In this document: positions 13,438 through 20,899 of the stretch, piece by piece
How the letters are laid out: every line of letters starts with the position of its first letter
Position numbering within the stretch: the first letter of the stretch is position 1
Source of the DNA: Candidatus Peregrinibacteria bacterium
GTDB taxonomy: Bacteria > Patescibacteriota > Gracilibacteria > UBA1369 > UBA12463
Direction: 5' to 3'
DNA: 25,026 nucleotides
Assembly: GCA_016215735.1 (NCBI GenBank)
Contig: JACRIA010000089.1
Location: 1 to 25,026, forward strand
Program-made: the position numbers and the translations under genes
The notes under the pieces: generated by a model
The model's database searches: none
What the model was told of the DNA's origin: nothing
Seen by the model: the letters and a program-made list of their open reading frames with translations, nothing else

Positions 13438-14682
13438 TTATATCTTTATTCCAGGCACCGGAAATTTTTTGCATGTTGCGACAACTTCTTCTTTAACGCG
13501 TTTCAATACTGTTTCGTCTTTTGGCGCGGATAGAACTTCGTTCAGCCATTTTGCAATTAATTTCATTTCAGGTTCGCGGAAGCCGCGCGTTGTTACAGCT
13601 GGCGTTCCGAGTCTTATTCCGCTTGGATCAAAAGGTGAACGCGGATCAAACGGGACAGTATTTTTATTGAGTGTTATGCCGACCTGATCCAGTACGGCTT
13701 GCGCTTCTTTGCCGGGAATATTTTTATTTGTGAGGTCAATTAGAATTAAATGCGTTTCTGTGCCGCCGCTTATAAGCGTGAATCCGTATTTTTTCAATTC
13801 TTCAGCAAGAGCTTTTGCATTTTTAATTATTTGCTCTGCGTATTCCTTAAAGCCCGGTTCCAGCGCTTCTTTGAAACAAACTGCTTTTGCCGCAATTTGA
13901 TGTTCGTGCGGTCCGCCCTGCAAACCCGGAAATACAGCTCTATCTATATCTTTCGCATATTTTTCTTTGCACATTATTATTGCGCCTCTTGGGCCGCGTA
14001 AAGTTTTATGCGTTGTTGTCATTACAACATCAAAGTAGGGGACAGGATTTTGGAGCGCGCCGCCTGCTATCATTCCTGCTGTATGAGAAATATCTGCGAA
14101 CGCGATTGCGTTGACTTCATCACAAATGCTTCTGAAAGCTTTCCAGTCAACCTCCGGCGGATAAGCAGTGTAACCGCAAACAATCATTTTTGGCTTGCAT
14201 TGGCGCGCGAGTTCGCGAATTTTATCGTAATTAAGCCGTCCGGTTTCTTTTTCAACCTCATATTGAACAAATTTATACGATTTTCCGGAAAAACTAATTG
14301 GCAATCCGTGCGTGATATGTCCGCCATGGTCTAGTTTAAGCCCCATAACAGTGTCGCCGTAATTCAAAAGCCCAAAATATACAGCCGCGTTTGCGGGACT
14401 TCCTGAATAAGGCTGGACATTCACGTGTTCCGCACCGAATAATTCTTTTGCCCTTTCAATCGCGAGATTTTCAATTTTGTCTGTAAATTCCTGTCCGCCG
14501 TAATATCTTTTTCCTGGATAACCTTCAGAATATTTATTTGTGAAAATAGAGCCCATTATTTCTAAGATCGCTTCCGACACATAATTTTCCGATGGAATTA
14601 ATTCGATTCCTTCCAATTGCCTGCGCATTTCTCCATTTAAAATTTCGTACGCCTGCGGATCTTCTTGTTCTAATGTTGCCAT
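13438..14682 (-). CDS. glyA: Serine hydroxymethyltransferase
   Basis: A 414-residue PLP enzyme that converts serine and tetrahydrofolate to glycine and 5,10-methylene-THF. The sequence is full length and canonical: GIELIPSENYVSEAIL, the NKYSEGYPGKRYYGG loop, DISHTAG with Asp197 and His200, TTTHKTLRGPRGA with the PLP lysine at 226, and FPGLQGGPHEHQIA. It lies 14 nt downstream of the 5-formyl-THF cyclo-ligase gene on the same strand, forming a folate one-carbon operon. It converges with the PP2C gene, only 16 nt separating the stops, with no obvious terminator between. No Shine-Dalgarno sequence precedes the ATG. Confidence 0.97.
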   Translation of the reverse strand: MATLEQEDPQAYEILNGEMRRQLEGIELIPSENYVSEAILEIMGSIFTNKYSEGYPGKRYYGGQEFTDKIENLAIERAKELFGAEHVNVQPYSGSPANAAVYFGLLNYGDTVMGLKLDHGGHITHGLPISFSGKSYKFVQYEVEKETGRLNYDKIRELARQCKPKMIVCGYTAYPPEVDWKAFRSICDEVNAIAFADISHTAGMIAGGALQNPVPYFDVVMTTTHKTLRGPRGAIIMCKEKYAKDIDRAVFPGLQGGPHEHQIAAKAVCFKEALEPGFKEYAEQIIKNAKALAEELKKYGFTLISGGTETHLILIDLTNKNIPGKEAQAVLDQVGITLNKNTVPFDPRSPFDPSGIRLGTPAVTTRGFREPEMKLIAKWLNEVLSAPKDETVLKRVKEEVVATCKKFPVPGIKI

Positions 14683-14696
14683 AGGATTTTATATTG

Positions 14697-15257
14697 TTAA
14701 GAGGTAATTCTTCTTTTTTCCGTGATGATTTCATCAACTTTCACATCATGCGCTGAACAAGGAATATTTTTCACTATTTGGAATTTATAAGCAAGGCCTA
14801 TTTTTTTGCACGACATCTTTTTCAGCAAACGATCGTAATAGCCTTTGCCAAAGCCAATTCTATTGCCTTTTTCATCAAAAACAATTCCCGGCACAAAAGC
14901 GAGATTTATTTTTTTTGGATTGATTTTCGGCGCTGTGTGATGCGGTTCCATGATTTTGTAAGCGCCGGGCCGGAGTTCCGACAAATTTTTTATTTGATGG
15001 ATATGCAGCCAGTTTTTTGATTTATCAACTTTTGGCAGATACACGCCCTTTTTTAATTTAAACGCGCTCTTAATGAGTGCGGTGATATCCGGTTCTCCGA
15101 GAATTGGCATGAAAAATAAAATGTTTTGAGATTTTTTATAAAGCGCGTCAGCCAATACCGCGGAAATTATTTTTTTATCTTTTTGAAGTTTTGTTTTAGC
15201 GTTTTGATTTTTTCTTTTGAGGAGAATTTTTTTTCTGAGAGAGGCCTTATTTATCAT
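14697..15257 (-). CDS. 5-formyltetrahydrofolate cyclo-ligase (MTHFS)
   Basis: The enzyme converts 5-formyl-THF and ATP to 5,10-methenyl-THF, recycling a storage form of folate. SHMT itself makes 5-formyl-THF in a side reaction, so its pairing with glyA makes sense. Diagnostic motifs are LAFVPGIVFDEKGNRIGFGK and GYYDRLL (GFGKGYYDRL at residues 141-150 from the longer start). The N-terminus has the usual basic ATP-binding helix (KASLRKKILLKRKN). The start at 15257 (MINKASLRKK) fits family length; an in-frame ATG at 15275 would add six residues. A divergent promoter for htrA lies in the upstream spacer. Confidence 0.92.
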   Translation of the reverse strand: MINKASLRKKILLKRKNQNAKTKLQKDKKIISAVLADALYKKSQNILFFMPILGEPDITALIKSAFKLKKGVYLPKVDKSKNWLHIHQIKNLSELRPGAYKIMEPHHTAPKINPKKINLAFVPGIVFDEKGNRIGFGKGYYDRLLKKMSCKKIGLAYKFQIVKNIPCSAHDVKVDEIITEKRRITS

Positions 15258-15261
15258 ACAC

Positions 15262-15289
15262 TTGAATTTTATCATATTTCGGCTAAAAT
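15262..15289 (+). promoter_or_regulatory. Candidate promoter for the HtrA-like protease gene
   Basis: TTGAAT (15262-15267), a 16-nt spacer and TAAAAT (15284-15289). Transcription would start near 15296 with a leader of about 43 nt. It overlaps the 5' region of the divergent cyclo-ligase gene. Confidence 0.45.
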
Positions 15290-15338
15290 TTTAATTACCA
15301 GCCCGCACTAAGCGGAGCAAAAATTTAACCAAGTTTCT

Positions 15339-16604
15339 ATGCAAAATATTCCTAAAAAATTCATCGCACTCGTTGTTGTAATTGCCTTTGCCTTTGGCCT
15401 TCTAGGAGGCCTTATCACGAGCAGATATTTTTTCGATAAATTCGTAAAACAGCAGCAGGCTGGCCAGACTGTCATCAAACAAATCACTGAAGAAAAAACT
15501 TACGTTGAAGAATCAGACGCGATCAGCGCTATTAAAAAAGTAAGCCCATCTGTTGTTTCGATTGTTTTAACTAAAGACGTGAAAATTTACAAAAGCATGC
15601 CGTTTCCGTTCATTTCTCCTTTTGGCAATGATGAATTTTTCAATGAATTTTTTGGACAGCAGTTCGGGCCGAGTAGCGGTGGAAAGCCGGAAATAAAACG
15701 CCAGAAAGTCGGCGGCGGCACAGGCTTTATTGTTACTGCGGATGGCTTAGTTGTCACAAATAAACACGTTGTTTCTGATGAAGACGCAGAATATACAATA
15801 ATCATGAACGATGGTGTTGAATATGGCGCGAAAGTTATCAGTCAAGATCCCATGAATGATTTGGCTGTTATAAAAATTACTCAAAAAAATGGGGATTCTG
15901 CAAAAATAAAAACATTCCCTGCGCTTGAATTTGGAGACAGCGATTCAGTGCAGATTGGGCAAAGTATTCTCGCGATTGGCTACGCGCTTGGCGAATATCA
16001 AAATACTGTCACGAAAGGCATTATTAGCGCAAAAGGACGTGAAATTACTGCAGGCGGTCCTGAAGGCGTCGCAACTTTGTCTGGTTTGATTCAGACAGAC
16101 GCGTCGATTAATAGCGGCAATAGCGGCGGGCCTTTGATAAATCTGAAAGGACAAGTGATTGGCGTTAATGTTGCGATGGCTGCCAACGCGCAGGGGATTG
16201 GTTTTGCGATTCCTGTAAATGATTTGAAACCTGTTCTTGAAAGCATACAAAAATACGGAAAAATTGTGAGGCCGATGCTTGGCGTGCGGTATTTAATGCT
16301 TACGCCGGAAAAAGCAGATGAATTAAAGATAAAAGTCGATAGCGGCGCGCTTTTGGTTGGCGAAGATGAAAAAGGGAAATTCGCGGTTGTTCCTGGCAGC
16401 GCGGCTGATAAAACGGGGTTGCGCAAAGGCGATGTGATTCTTGAAGTTGATTCTAAAAAAATCGGACTTGATTATACGCTTCAGCAATCAATTCGCGATA
16501 AAAAGCCGGGCGATACTATTAAGCTGAAAGTTTGGAGAAGCGGCGAAACTTTTGAGAAAAATGTGAAGCTTGAAGAATCAAAGGATGGAGCAGGGGATAA
16601 ATAG
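15339..16604 (+). CDS. HtrA/DegP-family serine protease with one PDZ domain
   Basis: A 421-residue envelope protease for protein quality control. An N-terminal membrane anchor covers about residues 8-27 (LVVVIAFAFGLLGG), followed by a trypsin-like domain with an intact catalytic triad: His143 in VTNKHVV, Asp174 in PMNDLAVIK, Ser262 in INSGNSGGPL. The phenylalanine-rich LA loop (FGNDEFFNEFFG, about 96-107) is typical of HtrA. A single PDZ domain follows at roughly 310-405 (GLRKGDVILEVDSKKI). The active site is expected outside the membrane. The gene is monocistronic, followed by tRNA-Leu. Which of DegP, DegQ or HtrA it corresponds to cannot be assigned. Confidence 0.93.
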   Translation: MQNIPKKFIALVVVIAFAFGLLGGLITSRYFFDKFVKQQQAGQTVIKQITEEKTYVEESDAISAIKKVSPSVVSIVLTKDVKIYKSMPFPFISPFGNDEFFNEFFGQQFGPSSGGKPEIKRQKVGGGTGFIVTADGLVVTNKHVVSDEDAEYTIIMNDGVEYGAKVISQDPMNDLAVIKITQKNGDSAKIKTFPALEFGDSDSVQIGQSILAIGYALGEYQNTVTKGIISAKGREITAGGPEGVATLSGLIQTDASINSGNSGGPLINLKGQVIGVNVAMAANAQGIGFAIPVNDLKPVLESIQKYGKIVRPMLGVRYLMLTPEKADELKIKVDSGALLVGEDEKGKFAVVPGSAADKTGLRKGDVILEVDSKKIGLDYTLQQSIRDKKPGDTIKLKVWRSGETFEKNVKLEESKDGAGDK

Positions 16605-16707
16605 AAACTCTAAACTGAAGCGCGGAGTTTTGGCGCATAGCGGAATTCGGATTTTATTTTTAGGCGAATTGTTGTAGAATTTTCTCGCGACCAAAATCGC
16701 TTTATTC

Positions 16708-16793
16708 GCCGGGGTGGTGGAATGGCAGACACGCTACTTTGAGGTGGTAGTGGCCGAAAGGCTGTAAGGGTTCAACTCCCTTCCCCGGCACCA
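16708..16793 (+). tRNA. tRNA-Leu (anticodon GAG)
   Basis: An 86-nt type II tRNA with acceptor GCCGGGG/CCCCGGC, a long variable arm (TGGCCGAAAGGCTG region), T-loop GGTTCAACTCC and encoded CCA (16791-16793). The anticodon stem CTACT/GGTAG encloses loop TTGAGGT, giving GAG, which reads CUC and CUU. A possible -10 box TAGAAT lies at 16675-16680, with no good -35. Confidence 0.95.
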
Positions 16794-16823
16794 CGCGCCT
16801 GAAGCGAAGCGAAAGGCGTACAC

Positions 16824-16838
16824 CCGCGCGCAGCGCGG
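16824..16838 (+). terminator. GC-rich triloop hairpin between tRNA-Leu and tRNA-Val
   Basis: CCGCGC-GCA-GCGCGG, followed by AAAAA rather than U. It lies 30 nt after the tRNA-Leu CCA. A second weak stem (CGCCT with AGGCG) sits between the tRNA and this hairpin. It may be a terminator or a 3'-processing structure. Confidence 0.4.
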
Positions 16839-16844
16839 AAAAAT

Positions 16845-16921
16845 GGACGCTTAGCTCAGTTGGTTAGAGCGTCTCGTTTACACCGAGAAGGCCGAGGGTT
16901 CGAATCCCCCAGCGTCCACCA
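16845..16921 (+). tRNA. tRNA-Val (anticodon UAC)
   Basis: A 77-nt tRNA with acceptor GGACGCT/AGCGTCC, a D-arm TAGCTCAGTTGGTTAGAGC, anticodon stem TCTCG/CGAGA with loop TTTACAC (anticodon TAC), T-loop GGTTCGAATCC and encoded CCA (16919-16921). Confidence 0.96.
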
Positions 16922-16936
16922 GCGCGCACAGCGCGC
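16922..16936 (+). terminator. GC-rich triloop hairpin directly after tRNA-Val (UAC)
   Basis: GCGCGC-ACA-GCGCGC starts at the base after the encoded CCA and is followed by AAAA. It has the same design as the hairpins at 16824 and 17720. With no U tract, calling it a terminator is uncertain. Confidence 0.4.
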
Positions 16937-16967
16937 AAAATCACTAAATCCTAAAACTCAAAACATT

Positions 16968-17633
16968 ATGAACAAAATTATGAAATTTAAAAAAACGAAA
17001 AAACCTATAATCGCCCTTATAATCGCCGCCGGAGCCATTCTATTTATTATTCTGATTTTTTGCGTACTTTATTTCAGTAATTTGTTTCACGCTAGAAACT
17101 GGTTATACAAATATATACCTTCGTCAGGATATTCATTCGCGGATTTAACAAATGTTGATCCTAAATATTTTCCCAATGATACGCTCGCGAAATACGAGGG
17201 CCTTACGGATATCTATAAAGACGAAAGGGGATGGTTCAGCGTGAAATTGCCTAAAGGATGGATTGTGAGTAAAACGCAGGCAAGCAATGGTTTTTATGCC
17301 AGTAAAGACAATGCTGTTTACGCGGTTTATATCTGGTCGGCAAAGCCCGAGAAAAAAGACGCAAAACAGACAATATTTACATTAGATGATTTTGTTAAAT
17401 GGAGGACTGCGACTTACGAAAAATCAATTATGTCTGAAAAGTCTATGCTGATAAACGGAATGCCGGCAGTCGCTGTTTGGATGAAAGGTTCGTCGGGATC
17501 CAAAAATATAAATATTTATATCCAAGGCAAAGATTTTAGATTTTACGAATCAAAATTTACCGGTCCTGAAAATATCGTTGATTTATATAAGCAGGTTTAT
17601 ATTTATAGTCTAAATACGCTTCAGAGCCTTTGA
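16968..17633 (+). CDS. Membrane-anchored hypothetical protein, PsbP-like outline
   Basis: From the ATG at 16968 the product has 221 residues. A lysine-rich N-terminus (KFKKTKKP) precedes one hydrophobic segment (about 13-35, IIALIIAAGAILFIILIFCV), then a soluble, strand-rich exterior domain. DERGWFSVKLPKGWIV is the pattern seen in PsbP-like and similar exported domains of unknown ligand. A longer frame runs back into the upstream tRNA gene and cannot be translated as protein, so the start is set at 16968 (or the ATG at 16980). It sits alone between two tRNA genes. No catalytic motif is visible. Confidence 0.8.
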   Translation: MNKIMKFKKTKKPIIALIIAAGAILFIILIFCVLYFSNLFHARNWLYKYIPSSGYSFADLTNVDPKYFPNDTLAKYEGLTDIYKDERGWFSVKLPKGWIVSKTQASNGFYASKDNAVYAVYIWSAKPEKKDAKQTIFTLDDFVKWRTATYEKSIMSEKSMLINGMPAVAVWMKGSSGSKNINIYIQGKDFRFYESKFTGPENIVDLYKQVYIYSLNTLQSL

Positions 17634-17638
17634 TAATC

Positions 17639-17715
17639 GGGCGCTTAGCTCAGCTGGTTAGAGCGTTCGCTTCACATGCGAAAGGTCACTGGTTCGAGCC
17701 CAGTAGCGCCCACCA
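17639..17715 (+). tRNA. tRNA-Val (anticodon CAC)
   Basis: A 77-nt tRNA with acceptor GGGCGCT/AGCGCCC, D-arm TAGCTCAGCTGGTTAGAGC, anticodon stem TTCGC/GCGAA with loop TTCACAT (anticodon CAC), T-loop GGTTCGAGCCC and encoded CCA (17713-17715). Together with the UAC isoacceptor it gives two valine tRNAs within 900 bp. It begins 5 nt after the stop of the preceding gene. Confidence 0.96.
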
Positions 17716-17719
17716 CCAC

Positions 17720-17736
17720 CCCGCGCGTAGCGCGGG
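17720..17736 (+). terminator. GC-rich triloop hairpin after tRNA-Val (CAC)
   Basis: CCCGCGC-GTA-GCGCGGG, a 7-bp stem starting 4 nt after the CCA, followed by AAA. It is the third instance of the tRNA-associated triloop hairpin in this window. Confidence 0.42.
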
Positions 17737-17737
17737 A

Positions 17738-17768
17738 AATTCAAAACTCAAAACTCAAAATTCAAAAC
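17738..17768 (+). repeat. Degenerate CTCAAAA heptamer tract
   Basis: About four units of TCAAAAC/CTCAAAA type lie between the tRNA hairpin and the metallopeptidase start. They resemble the tract at 11795-11824. No function is known to me. Confidence 0.45.
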
Positions 17769-17804
17769 AGATTCCAAATTCCAAAATCTAAATTTCCCAA
17801 AACA

Positions 17805-18353
17805 ATGATTAAAAGAACACTTGTCTACATTCTCCAAAAAAGCAGTAGGGCTCGACGGCTTAGAATTGAAATAACGCCTGACGCGCAGGTAAAAGTTACA
17901 CTTCCTCGATTTTTGTCTGAAAAAACAGCTGAAAATTTTGTGCGCGAAAAAGCAAAATGGATCTTGCGAAAAATCAGAGAAATCGCGTCAACTCCGCCAA
18001 TTATCCCACATACCTTAAAAGGAGCCCGGCGCGAATATCTTGAAAGCAAATCCCGCGCAAAAAAGCTTGTCCGCGAAAAGCTCATTCGCTTTAACAGGAT
18101 TTACAATTTCTCATTCAGAAAAATCGCGATAAGAAATCAGGGCTCGAGGTGGGGGAGTTGCAGCAAAAAGGCTAATCTAAATTTCAATTACAAGATAATT
18201 TTTTTGCCTGAAAATTTAGCGGATTATCTGATTGTACACGAATTATGCCATTTGAAAGAGATGAATCACTCAAAGAAATTTTGGGAATTGGTCGCGAAAA
18301 CTGTCCCGGAATATAAAACATTCAGAAAACAGTTGAAAAAAATGAAAATTTAG
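17805..18353 (+). CDS. YgjP-like metallopeptidase (M48/DUF45 family)
   Basis: From the ATG at 17805 the protein has 182 residues. The family signature is complete: SRWGSCSKKANLNFNYKI (114-131), then the zinc motif VHELCHLKEMNHSKKFW with His145, Glu146 and His149, and a likely third ligand at His155. YgjP/SprT-like proteins are minimal zinc peptidases; some clean up DNA-protein crosslinks, while the role of the YgjP branch is unclear. The longer frame reaching back into the tRNA gene is not a real start. It stands alone, with no Shine-Dalgarno sequence. Confidence 0.9.
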   Translation: MIKRTLVYILQKSSRARRLRIEITPDAQVKVTLPRFLSEKTAENFVREKAKWILRKIREIASTPPIIPHTLKGARREYLESKSRAKKLVREKLIRFNRIYNFSFRKIAIRNQGSRWGSCSKKANLNFNYKIIFLPENLADYLIVHELCHLKEMNHSKKFWELVAKTVPEYKTFRKQLKKMKI

Positions 18354-18400
18354 GCTTGGCTAAAAGCAGATTAAATTTAATGCAACGAAGCAGGCCGCGT

Positions 18401-19171
18401 TCAGCAGCGTTTGAACCTTATACACAAATAGACATCACTATCGATCCCGATATCGATGGTTATGTTTTTTTTCAGCAAAGAATCTACATATCCCATAAAC
18501 GTAAACAGTACTATTTTTTTCACTTTTAATAAGATGGTATGAGCTATATTTTTGAAAAGCTCTGGATTTTTCTTTGTATCAATAGCGATATACACACCCT
18601 TTTCATAAGGATTTTTTAATGGCAGTTTTTTTATGATTTCTTCGAAAAGTTTAGCGTCAGCTTCACTTTTTCCCCTACACTTTACGCAAATTTCAGTGCT
18701 ATTGATCTGATCGACATCGAATTCATAGTTCGATATTTTTTCAAAAAATTCTTCTATTTCTTTTTGATGCGGAATTTTATTTTTGGGCAGGTTTTCTTCT
18801 GGCCTCGGGTTTTGGAGTGCTAGCGCTATTTCATACCAACTATCCCGGCAATCTTTATTTATATCTCTTACTTGTTTTTGTTCACTTTCTTCTATCACAT
18901 TTAATATGTTTTTATGGGTTTCTGCGTCTATTGAAACATTATTCCAGAGCTCGCTGCTCAGAATTATTTTGTGCAACGGTTTTTCGCTGATTTGTATAGA
19001 AAGTTCTCCATTGCTGTATAAGAGCGGGTATTTTACAAGCTCGTTATTGTGCTGATAAAAAACATCAACTCGTAGTTCAGGATTGATTTTAAAAGCTTTG
19101 ACAATCTGCGCGGCGATAGTCGTGTCTTTTAGCTTTATGAGTTTCTCTTGCTGTGTGTCTTGGGTTTCCAT
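18401..19171 (-). CDS. Hypothetical protein (256 aa), not recognised
   Basis: I do not recognise this family. The protein is soluble and charged, with no signal peptide or clear membrane helix. The middle is helical (FFEKISNYEFDV region), with one pair of close cysteines (EICVKCRGKSEAD). The C-terminal part alternates strands and helices (GVYIAIDTKKNPELFKNIAH, KKIVLFTFMGYVDSLL, ITIDIGIDSDVYLCIRF). It reads like an intact gene: a strong promoter precedes it (TTGACA, 17 nt, TAGATT), leaving a leader of about 14 nt. It stands alone between the metallopeptidase and the divergent nitroreductase. Confidence 0.7.
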   Translation of the reverse strand: METQDTQQEKLIKLKDTTIAAQIVKAFKINPELRVDVFYQHNNELVKYPLLYSNGELSIQISEKPLHKIILSSELWNNVSIDAETHKNILNVIEESEQKQVRDINKDCRDSWYEIALALQNPRPEENLPKNKIPHQKEIEEFFEKISNYEFDVDQINSTEICVKCRGKSEADAKLFEEIIKKLPLKNPYEKGVYIAIDTKKNPELFKNIAHTILLKVKKIVLFTFMGYVDSLLKKNITIDIGIDSDVYLCIRFKRC

Positions 19172-19191
19172 ATTTTAAGTTTAGGCAATAA

Positions 19192-19220
19192 AATCTAACA
19201 TATCTTCATCTTTCTGTCAA
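19192..19220 (-). promoter_or_regulatory. Promoter of the hypothetical gene at 18401-19171
   Basis: On the - strand, TTGACA (19220-19215), a 17-nt spacer and TAGATT (19197-19192). Transcription would begin near 19185, 14 nt before the ATG. Confidence 0.65.
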
Positions 19221-19285
19221 GTAAATCAAACGGGCTGTTCAGCTTGTGAAGCTCCACTCCGCCGACTGGAGCCCTGCGGCGTGGC

Positions 19286-19314
19286 TTTAAGATTAGAAAA
19301 CGGTAGTATATAAT
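19286..19314 (+). promoter_or_regulatory. Candidate promoter of the nitroreductase gene
   Basis: TATAAT at 19309-19314 with a poor -35 (TTTAAG, 19286-19291) at 17 nt. Transcription would start near 19321, three bases before the ATG, so the mRNA would be nearly leaderless. A hairpin GCTCCA/TGGAGC lies just upstream (about 19250-19271). Confidence 0.4.
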
Positions 19315-19323
19315 AAATATATC

Positions 19324-19788
19324 ATGGATTTTTTCGATGTTGTAAAAAACCGCCACAGTGTCCGCGAATTTGATTCTTCCAAAAAAGTATCCGATGAAAT
19401 GATCGAAAAAATACTCGAGGCCGCTAAACTTGCTCCAAGCGCCGGAGGATTAAAATCACAGAGATTCTATGTTGTGAAAGACGCTGAAAAGAAACAGGCG
19501 CTTAGTCGAGCTTCTCTTGATCAGGAGTTTGTGGCGCACGCTTATGCTGTATTTGTTATTGCCGGCGATAAAGACCGCTGCGGCCTGAAATACGGCGATC
19601 GCGGAAAGAATTTGTATGTTATCCAAGACGCGGCAGCTGCCGCTGAAAATATGTTTTTGACAGCGACTGCTTTGGGCCTCGCTAGCTGTTGGGTTGGCGC
19701 TTTTGACGAGAAAGAAGTGCAAAAAATCCTCGGCCTCGCGCCAAACATTCGACCAATGGTGATTATGCCTGTTGGTTATGCGTTATGA
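19324..19788 (+). CDS. Nitroreductase-family FMN oxidoreductase
   Basis: A 154-residue protein. The FMN-phosphate motif RHSVREF (residues 10-16) opens the sequence, followed by ILEAAKLAPSAGGLKSQRF, which shapes the flavin pocket. ENMFLTATALGLASCWVGAF and RPMVIMPVGYA complete the C-terminal half of the fold. The family reduces nitro compounds, quinones or flavins with NAD(P)H. The short length is typical of small archaeal and CPR members, and the natural substrate cannot be assigned. It is monocistronic and converges with capA across a 106-bp spacer that holds a nested-hairpin repeat. Confidence 0.9.
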   Translation: MDFFDVVKNRHSVREFDSSKKVSDEMIEKILEAAKLAPSAGGLKSQRFYVVKDAEKKQALSRASLDQEFVAHAYAVFVIAGDKDRCGLKYGDRGKNLYVIQDAAAAAENMFLTATALGLASCWVGAFDEKEVQKILGLAPNIRPMVIMPVGYAL

Positions 19789-19865
19789 ATAAGCGCGCGT
19801 TTAGAACTGATATTATTCCAGCGCTTCCACCTTCCTTAATAGTTGTGAAGTCTTTTATATCATTC

Positions 19866-19922
19866 ACGCCGTCCGCCTGAGGCGGGCACAGGCGCTAGAA
19901 ATAAAAGTCGTGAAGCGACACC
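19866..19922 (+). repeat. Nested-hairpin repeat, copy E, overlapping the 3' end of capA
   Basis: ACGCCG, stem TCCGCC-TGA-GGCGGG (19872-19886, one G-C to G-U-type change), CACAGGCGC (to 19895), an AT-rich spacer, then the tail AAGCGACACC (19913-19922). On the - strand the part from 19897 upward encodes the last residues of CapA (VVSLHDFYF). The tail starts 18 nt after the outer arm, matching copies C and D. Confidence 0.72.
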
Positions 19923-20899
19923 ACTTTACTTTCGGGTTTCACTTCAACTTGGAATTTTTTAATTTCAGTCGGGAACAAATAGTATTTTATATCCGGTTTA
20001 TCAAAAATAATGCCTACAGCAAGCCCTTCCTGCGTTTTTTTGGAAAAAGTCTGATCAAACAAAAAATTCCCCAGCGAATAAAAAATCATTTTATCTTTAT
20101 ATTTTTCAGCAGGCTGAACAACATGCGGATGAGTTCCAATAATAATATCAGCGCCTGCGTCTATAATTTCATGGCCGAGTTTTTGCTGTGTTTTTGAGAA
20201 ATTTGTTTGATATTCAATGCCCCAATGCGTGAAAACAACGACAAAATCATTCTCCGGTTTCAGCTTTTTGATTTCGTTGAGAACATTATCAAAATTCGCG
20301 CCGTCAAATCCGTTATAGCCTATAAATCCTATTTTTGTGCCTCTGATATTTTTGATGATTGAGATTTTTTCCTTGTTCATAGGTTCGCCAAAATAATCTA
20401 TGGAATTTTCCCCCAAATATTTTTTTGACTGCGTAAATCCTGTTTCTCCAAAATTTAGAGAATGATTATTCGCGAGGTTGAAAATATTGAATCCAAGTTC
20501 TTTTAAAGTCGGAATAAGCGCGGGATCAAAAGTAAAAGTTGTATTATTGGGATTGAGCGCTTTTGGCTTAAAATCCGTAAAAGAACCTTCTAAATTCGCG
20601 AGAGTCAAGTCATTGCCGCTTAACAGTTTTTCAATTTTTTCAAATGGATATTTCGCGCCTTTTTTATCAATTATCTTTTTAACATAGCGGTCCAGCATCA
20701 AATCGCCGACAGCCAGCATAGTTACGCGATTGTCTTTTATTTCATCATCCGGCAAAAAAGAATTCGTCGTGTAAGATGTTGTTTTAGATATATTTTTGTT
20801 TCCAAAAATTTCTACAGTAAACGAAACGCATACCATTAACATTAATAGCGTGGATGCTGTTATTATGGCGATTTTCGCGGATTTTTTCTTTTTAGCCAT
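19895..20899 (-). CDS. CapA-family protein (poly-gamma-glutamate capsule type)
   Basis: A 334-residue protein with a lysine-rich start and one membrane anchor (about 9-30), then a metallophosphatase-like CapA domain outside the cell. Motifs are VGDLMLDR (64-71), TLANLEGSF with Asn102 and Glu104, NLANNHSLNFG (141-151), FTHWGIEY with His225, GTHPHVVQP (255-263) and FYSLGNFLFDQ. The family was named for poly-gamma-glutamate export. In many bacteria without capBC the role is unknown, and no capB or capC is seen here. The start overlaps the purA stop by one base (TAATG), so translation is probably coupled. The last codons lie inside a dispersed repeat. Confidence 0.9.
   Translation of the reverse strand: MAKKKKSAKIAIITASTLLMLMVCVSFTVEIFGNKNISKTTSYTTNSFLPDDEIKDNRVTMLAVGDLMLDRYVKKIIDKKGAKYPFEKIEKLLSGNDLTLANLEGSFTDFKPKALNPNNTTFTFDPALIPTLKELGFNIFNLANNHSLNFGETGFTQSKKYLGENSIDYFGEPMNKEKISIIKNIRGTKIGFIGYNGFDGANFDNVLNEIKKLKPENDFVVVFTHWGIEYQTNFSKTQQKLGHEIIDAGADIIIGTHPHVVQPAEKYKDKMIFYSLGNFLFDQTFSKKTQEGLAVGIIFDKPDIKYYLFPTEIKKFQVEVKPESKVVSLHDFYF

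Noticed and set aside
16860..16967. Upstream extension of the membrane-protein frame starting inside tRNA-Val (UAC)
   Set aside because: The first 36 codons would be tRNA sequence plus the hairpin; the ATG at 16968 gives a sensible N-terminus with a membrane anchor.
17676..17804. Upstream extension of the metallopeptidase frame into tRNA-Val (CAC)
   Set aside because: It translates the T-arm and hairpin; family length and the ATG at 17805 fit better.
8459..19299. A 13-bp sequence TTTCTAATCTTAA shared in inverted orientation at 8459-8471 and 19287-19299
   Set aside because: Several 13-mer matches are expected by chance within 25 kb of AT-rich sequence, and the flanks do not align.
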